64,000 nt of DNA from NCBI GenBank assembly GCA_963848495.1, contig CAWKDV010000002.1, positions 868,001 through 932,000 on the forward strand, in the 5' to 3' direction. The translations under genes were made by a program, and so were the position numbers. Below, in pieces: positions 61,435 through 64,000 of the stretch (positions within the stretch are counted from its first letter, which is position 1; every line of letters starts with the position of its first letter). The stretch comes from JAICJR01 sp963848495. Its GTDB lineage: Bacteria > Actinomycetota > Thermoleophilia > Solirubrobacterales > Thermoleophilaceae. The notes under the pieces were generated by a model. That model saw only the letters and a list, made by a program, of their open reading frames with translations. It made no database searches and was not told where the DNA came from.

Positions 61435-63400
61435 GATAGGCCATGGCGACGGCCTCCGTCGACATCTCCTGCTGCTTGTCGCCATCCGCAGCCTTCGCCC
61501 CATCCCCCTTCGCCGCCTTGGAGTCGGGGAAGACGTTGTAGGCCGCGTTCATGATGTGGTCGACTGACTTCGGCGACACCGCGTAGAGGATCTCGCCGAA
61601 GGTGCCGAGGCGCGTGGCCACGCGCTTGGGTTTGTCCAGGATCGCGTCGCAGACGAGCTGGGCGGCCTCATCGGGCGAGAGCGTCGGGAAGGCGTCGTAG
61701 ATGTTCGTGGGCGCGATCATCGGGGTGCGCACGAGCGGCATGTAGACGGTGGTGACGTGCACGCCGTCGCCGATCACCTCGGGCGCCATGCAGCGCGAGA
61801 AGGCGTCGAGCGCCGCCTTCGACGCCACATAGGCCGAGAAACGCGGCGTGTTCGTCTGAACGCCGATGCTCGAGACGTTGATGATGTGGCCGGTCTTGCG
61901 CTCGCGCATACCGGGCAGCAGCTTGAGGATGAGCTTGAGCGCCCCGAAGTAGTTCAGCTTCATCGTGCGCTCGTAGTCGTGGAAGCGGTCGTAGGAGGCC
62001 TTCACCGAGCGCCGGATCGAGCGGCCGGCGTTGTTCACGAGCACGTCCACGCCGCCGTGCTGGTCGATGATCTCGTCGGCAACCCGCTCGATGTCATCCA
62101 TGTCCGAGAGGTCGGCCGGATGGACGTACGCCGTGCCGCCCGCCTCCTCGACCTCGGTCTTCAGCTCCTCGAGCTTCTCGCGCGTGCGCGCGACGAGCAG
62201 CACCGTGCCGCCCGCCTCGCCGATCTTCACCGCCACCTGCCGGCCGATCCCGCTCGACGCCCCCGTCACGAGGATGCGCTTGTCCTTCACGACGGTGGAC
62301 AGGCTGTGGTCGCGGAACAGGTCGGGGTCGAGGTTCCGCTCCCAGTAATCCCAGATCTTGTCCGCGTAGGACGACAGCGGGGGCACGGCGATGCCGGTGC
62401 CGGTGAGGGCGCGCTGGGTGTCGCGCGCGTCGAAGTCGGCGTCGAAGTCGCGGTGCTCGAGCACGCTCGGCGGGATCTGGATGTCGGCGAGCAGCGAGTT
62501 GCGGATCGCGCGCACGGTGGGGAGCTGCAGCAGGCCCTTGCGCACCTGGGGCGGCACGATGTTCGTCAGGTTCGAGTCGATCCGCATGGCGAAGCGCGGC
62601 GCGTGCGCCGCCTTGGCGAACTCGTTCAGCGACTGTCCGACGGTGAGCGGCTTCGGGTCGACCAGGTGGAAGGTGTTGCCGTAGAGGTCGCTGTCGTCCA
62701 TGTGGGCGATGTGGACCATCGCCTTGGCGACGAAGTCGACCGGCACGATGTTCGCCTTCTTGCCCTCCGGCCCGGCGAGCGGGAACCACTCGGGCAGCGC
62801 GTACCGCAGCTTCTGGATCAGCTTGAAGAAGTAGTAGGGACCGTCGATCTTGTCCATCTCGCCGGTCTGCGAGTCGCCGATCACGATGCCCGGCCGGTAG
62901 ACGCGCAGCGGCGCCTTCACCTCGTCTCGCACGAGCTTCTCGGACTCGAACTTGGTCGCGTGGTAGTGGTGCGGCAGCCGCTGGCCCTCGTCGAACATGT
63001 CCTCCCGGAAGAGGCCCTTGTACTGCCCGGCGACGGCGATCGAGCTGGTGTGGTGGAAGCGCCCGACCTCGATCGAGTTGGCGAACTCGATGACGTGCCG
63101 CGTCCCGTCGACATTGGCGCGCCGGCTCGCGTCCTCGTCGGCCTCCATGTCGTAGACGGCGGCGAGGTGGAAGAAGTGATCGATCCCCTGGTCGAAGCCC
63201 TCGATCCCGAGCCCGGGCTTGGACAGGTCGCCGGCCACCGGCACGACCCGATCGCCTGCTCGCCAGCTCTGGATCAGCGCGTCGAGCCGCCCCCGCGACC
63301 CGTCGCGGACGAGCACGTACACCGTCCCCTCGCGCTCCAAGAGCTCCTGCACCAGATGGCGGCCGATGAAGCCCGTGGCGCCGGTGACGAAGTAGTTCAA
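61412..63400 (-). CDS. Alcohol-forming fatty acyl-CoA reductase
   Basis: 662 residues from TTG 63400 with GGGAGG 6 bases upstream. Two Rossmann modules: N-terminal 'NYFVTGATGFIGRHLVQELL', with 'FHLAAVYDMEADE' and 'RIDGPYYFF'-like 'KIDGPYYFFKLIQKLRYALP'; C-terminal SDR 'ILVTGASSGIGRQVAV', 'VLVNNAGRSIRRSV' and 'YVASKAALDAFSRC'. It closely resembles the roughly 660-residue Marinobacter fatty acyl-CoA reductase from which I know the family, including the end 'STEAVAMAYLMRG'. It would reduce acyl-CoA to fatty alcohol for wax esters. Confidence 0.9.
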   Translation of the reverse strand: MNYFVTGATGFIGRHLVQELLEREGTVYVLVRDGSRGRLDALIQSWRAGDRVVPVAGDLSKPGLGIEGFDQGIDHFFHLAAVYDMEADEDASRRANVDGTRHVIEFANSIEVGRFHHTSSIAVAGQYKGLFREDMFDEGQRLPHHYHATKFESEKLVRDEVKAPLRVYRPGIVIGDSQTGEMDKIDGPYYFFKLIQKLRYALPEWFPLAGPEGKKANIVPVDFVAKAMVHIAHMDDSDLYGNTFHLVDPKPLTVGQSLNEFAKAAHAPRFAMRIDSNLTNIVPPQVRKGLLQLPTVRAIRNSLLADIQIPPSVLEHRDFDADFDARDTQRALTGTGIAVPPLSSYADKIWDYWERNLDPDLFRDHSLSTVVKDKRILVTGASSGIGRQVAVKIGEAGGTVLLVARTREKLEELKTEVEEAGGTAYVHPADLSDMDDIERVADEIIDQHGGVDVLVNNAGRSIRRSVKASYDRFHDYERTMKLNYFGALKLILKLLPGMRERKTGHIINVSSIGVQTNTPRFSAYVASKAALDAFSRCMAPEVIGDGVHVTTVYMPLVRTPMIAPTNIYDAFPTLSPDEAAQLVCDAILDKPKRVATRLGTFGEILYAVSPKSVDHIMNAAYNVFPDSKAAKGDGAKAADGDKQQEMSTEAVAMAYLMRGVHF

Positions 63401-63578
63401 GTTGCCTCCCTCATATTGCTGGGGCGGAACTGTAACTGGGGTATTGACCAGGGCGGGTTACCGCGCGAAACTTCGGCCTCCGATTGGCAGCAGGCCGGAT
63501 AGTGGAAGGGCACCGGCTGTCCACCGCATGGCGCTCGATTGCGTCGCCGGCCTACGACGCGGGACGATAAGCCCGCGA

Positions 63579-63610
63579 AACGGCGGGGCCACGTGGCTGG
63601 TCCCGCCGTT
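63579..63610 (+). promoter_or_regulatory. Stem-loop in cyclase leader
   Basis: AACGGCGGG (63579-63587) / CCCGCCGTT (63602-63610) with a 14-base loop containing CCACGTGG. It stands 19 bases before the ATG of the adenylate cyclase-like gene. It could be a transcription attenuator or an operator-like palindrome. The rest of the 63401-63628 gap holds a TTGACCAGG (63444-63452) like one half of the 45078 operator. Confidence 0.45.
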
Positions 63611-63628
63611 GTTAGCTTGGGTGGGCTC

Positions 63629-64000
63629 ATGAGCGACGACGATCGCCTGACCCTGTCCGAAGCCGCCGAGCTCGCGGGCGTGAACGCGGCCACGCTCAAG
63701 CGCTGGGCCTCGTCGGGCGTCATCCCGGAGCTCCAGGACTCGGGCTCCGACTGGACGCCGGCGGCCGTCGCCCACGCGCGCATCGTGGCGCGGCTCAGGG
63801 AGCGCGGCCACAGCCTCCGGGCGATCCGCCGGGCCGCCGCCGAGGGCCGGCTCGCCTACGGCTTCGTCGAGGACCTGTTCCCGCCGCCCGAGGATCGCCA
63901 CTCGCTCGAGGAGGCGGCCGAGGAGACCGGCCTCGAGCCCGCGCTGATCCGGCGCATCTGGACCACGATCGGGCTGCCCCAGGGCGACGCCGAGTCCTTC
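63629..64000 (+). CDS. Adenylate/guanylate cyclase, N-terminal regulatory part
   Basis: 124 residues seen, frame open at the window end. ATG 63629. A MerR-like helix-turn-helix (about 7-75: 'LTLSEAAELAGVNAATLKRW', 'VIPELQDSGSDWTPAAVAHA') leads into 'EGRLAYGFVEDLFPPPEDRH' and 'SLEEAAEETGLEPALIRRIW'. This is the regulatory region of class III cyclases of the Rv1264/actinobacterial type. The catalytic domain would follow outside the window. Confidence 0.75.
   Translation, partial: MSDDDRLTLSEAAELAGVNAATLKRWASSGVIPELQDSGSDWTPAAVAHARIVARLRERGHSLRAIRRAAAEGRLAYGFVEDLFPPPEDRHSLEEAAEETGLEPALIRRIWTTIGLPQGDAESF

Overview
The window is GC-rich, densely coded bacterial DNA. Its gene families point to an actinobacterium of the Thermoleophilia/Solirubrobacterales type, which is an inference from content. 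The evidence is a block of Mce lipid-transport proteins, an actinobacterial-type integration host factor (mIHF), a MerR-like adenylate cyclase regulatory region, Tat-exported DUF1501/DUF1800 proteins, frequent GTG/TTG starts and many 1-4 base stop/start overlaps. No rRNA, tRNA or CRISPR array was seen.

Layout. 1-8.8 kb: the end of an mce operon (four Mce proteins), an MMPL/RND exporter, a thioredoxin-like membrane protein and a free-standing B3/B4 protein. 8.8-16 kb: two hypotheticals, mIHF, pyruvate kinase, a frameshifted serine-palmitoyltransferase-like enzyme divergent from a GNAT-like protein, and an AlkA-type glycosylase. 16-24 kb: a DHA2 exporter, a cupredoxin, a TPP-riboswitch-controlled thiamine-precursor ABC transporter, and a MoxR/VWA pair. 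24-34 kb: DUF1800/DUF1501/cupredoxin, citrate synthase, threonine dehydratase, an MFS carrier, and a block of small genes ending in an ArsA-type ATPase. 34-47 kb: secreted proteins, alkylation repair, a Ca2+/H+ antiporter, an ATP-grasp/DUF455 pair and an acyl-CoA dehydrogenase. 47-54 kb: PadR, SRPBCC, a split beta-oxidation enzyme, sirtuin, DHFR-like protein, PilZ, truncated haemoglobin, VOC and MarR. 54-64 kb: a three-domain cell-wall hydrolase, a nucleoside phosphorylase, a phasin-like protein, an epimerase/acyltransferase pair, a four-helix-bundle gene, an alcohol-forming fatty acyl-CoA reductase and the start of an adenylate cyclase gene.

Main discovery. At nine places a stop codon is followed, within 0-3 bases, by a short array of tandem 7-base words or by a related 155-bp inverted-repeat element. 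The word differs from locus to locus. At convergent gene ends the two sides carry reverse-complementary words, so the region can fold into a long hairpin. The 155-bp element occurs twice (15774-15928 and, inverted, 54255-54409). Its core is nearly identical in both copies, but its terminal arms differ in sequence and still pair, with several compensatory changes. At 60986-61414 an inverted heptad pair encloses a gene for a four-helix-bundle (S23/23S rRNA intervening-sequence type) protein. This suggests a small stop-codon-adjacent element family, possibly mobile or acting as a structured 3' end, of which the S23 copy may be a fuller form.

Lipid genes recur across the window: Mce/MMPL transport, SPT-like/GNAT-like, acyl-CoA dehydrogenase, HAD/ECH, acyltransferase, fatty acyl-CoA reductase and a phasin-like protein. 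This suggests active lipid import, turnover and possibly wax-alcohol or sphingolipid-like synthesis.
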